A stretch of 32,620 nucleotides of DNA from Corallococcus sicarius. Its GTDB lineage: Bacteria; Myxococcota; Myxococcia; Myxococcales; Myxococcaceae. How positions within the stretch are numbered: position 1 is the first letter of the stretch; every line of letters starts with the position of its first letter. Of the stretch, positions 32,549 through 32,620 are shown in pieces. Under the pieces are notes generated by a model. That model did no database searches. It was not told the DNA's origin and saw only the letters and a list, made by a program, of their open reading frames with translations. The stretch covers positions 1 to 32,620 of the forward strand of contig NZ_RAWG01000080.1 in NCBI RefSeq assembly GCF_003611735.1, in the 5' to 3' direction. The position numbers and the translations under genes are program-made.

Positions 32549-32576
32549 CCCATAACCATGTCTGGCGACTTGTCGA
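32549..32576 (-). promoter_or_regulatory. Weak promoter candidate for htpG
   Basis: On the minus strand TCGACA (32576-32571) and TATGGG (32554-32549) are 16 bases apart; a start would fall about 35 bases before the ATG. No sigma-32 consensus (CTTGAA/CCCCAT) and no CIRCE inverted repeat (TTAGCACTC-N9-GAGTGCTAA) is visible in the 113 bases upstream. Confidence 0.2.
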
Positions 32577-32620
32577 GAAGAGGGAATCCGCCCACACCCG
32601 CGCTGGGAGGGGCGGGCGGT

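Noticed and set aside
32508-32620. Heat-shock control elements upstream of htpG
   Set aside because: Neither a CIRCE inverted repeat nor a sigma-32 consensus could be found in the 113 bases available.

Overview
The window is GC-rich, densely packed bacterial chromosome. Family content and codon bias point to a myxobacterium of the Myxococcaceae (Corallococcus/Myxococcus-like). This placement is an inference from an alternative complex III operon, a ligase-associated repair cluster, a Cys-rich lipoprotein subtilase and a CPBP protease, not from a database match. No tRNA, rRNA, insertion sequence or CRISPR array was seen.

Layout. (1) 1-8081, minus strand: a complete alternative complex III operon actA-actB-actC-actD-actE-actF (quinol to cytochrome c electron transfer, replacing the bc1 complex). 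It runs on through an ATGA overlap into a seventh, membrane-anchored gene cut by the window edge. (2) 8082-8517: the only long gene-free stretch, with a possible operon promoter. (3) 8518-14461, minus: a ligase-associated DNA repair operon of beta-CASP-like exonuclease, ATP-dependent ligase, Lhr-like helicase and PdeM phosphoesterase, followed by a 47-codon gene that looks like the start of an HNH-type protein. (4) 14672-15562, plus: an exported SH3-like protein. (5) 15634-24519: all tryptophan genes plus the first shikimate enzyme. trpE-trpG lie on plus. On minus, DAHP synthase-trpD-(31-codon ORF)-trpC-trpF-trpB-trpA lead into a GNAT acetyltransferase and a histidine phosphatase that meets trpG tail to tail with 3 bases between. 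(6) 24711-30377, plus: a flavin amine-oxidase-like protein, a subtilisin-family lipoprotein, a CPBP intramembrane protease and a ketopantoate reductase. (7) 30519-32507, minus: the chaperone htpG, convergent with panE across a strong hairpin and a 72-bp tandem duplication.

Genes in each operon are strongly coupled: ATGA stop/start overlaps occur at many junctions and helped to choose starts. The less expected elements are the 31-codon ORF fitting exactly between trpD and trpC, a hairpin that buries the Shine-Dalgarno of the GNAT gene, a 22-bp perfect palindrome inside the phosphatase gene just past trpG, the tandem copy of the htpG 3' end, and the short fifth gene of the repair operon. I do not see an unmistakably new multi-gene system; the best candidates for undescribed biology are these small features and the seventh gene of the complex III operon.
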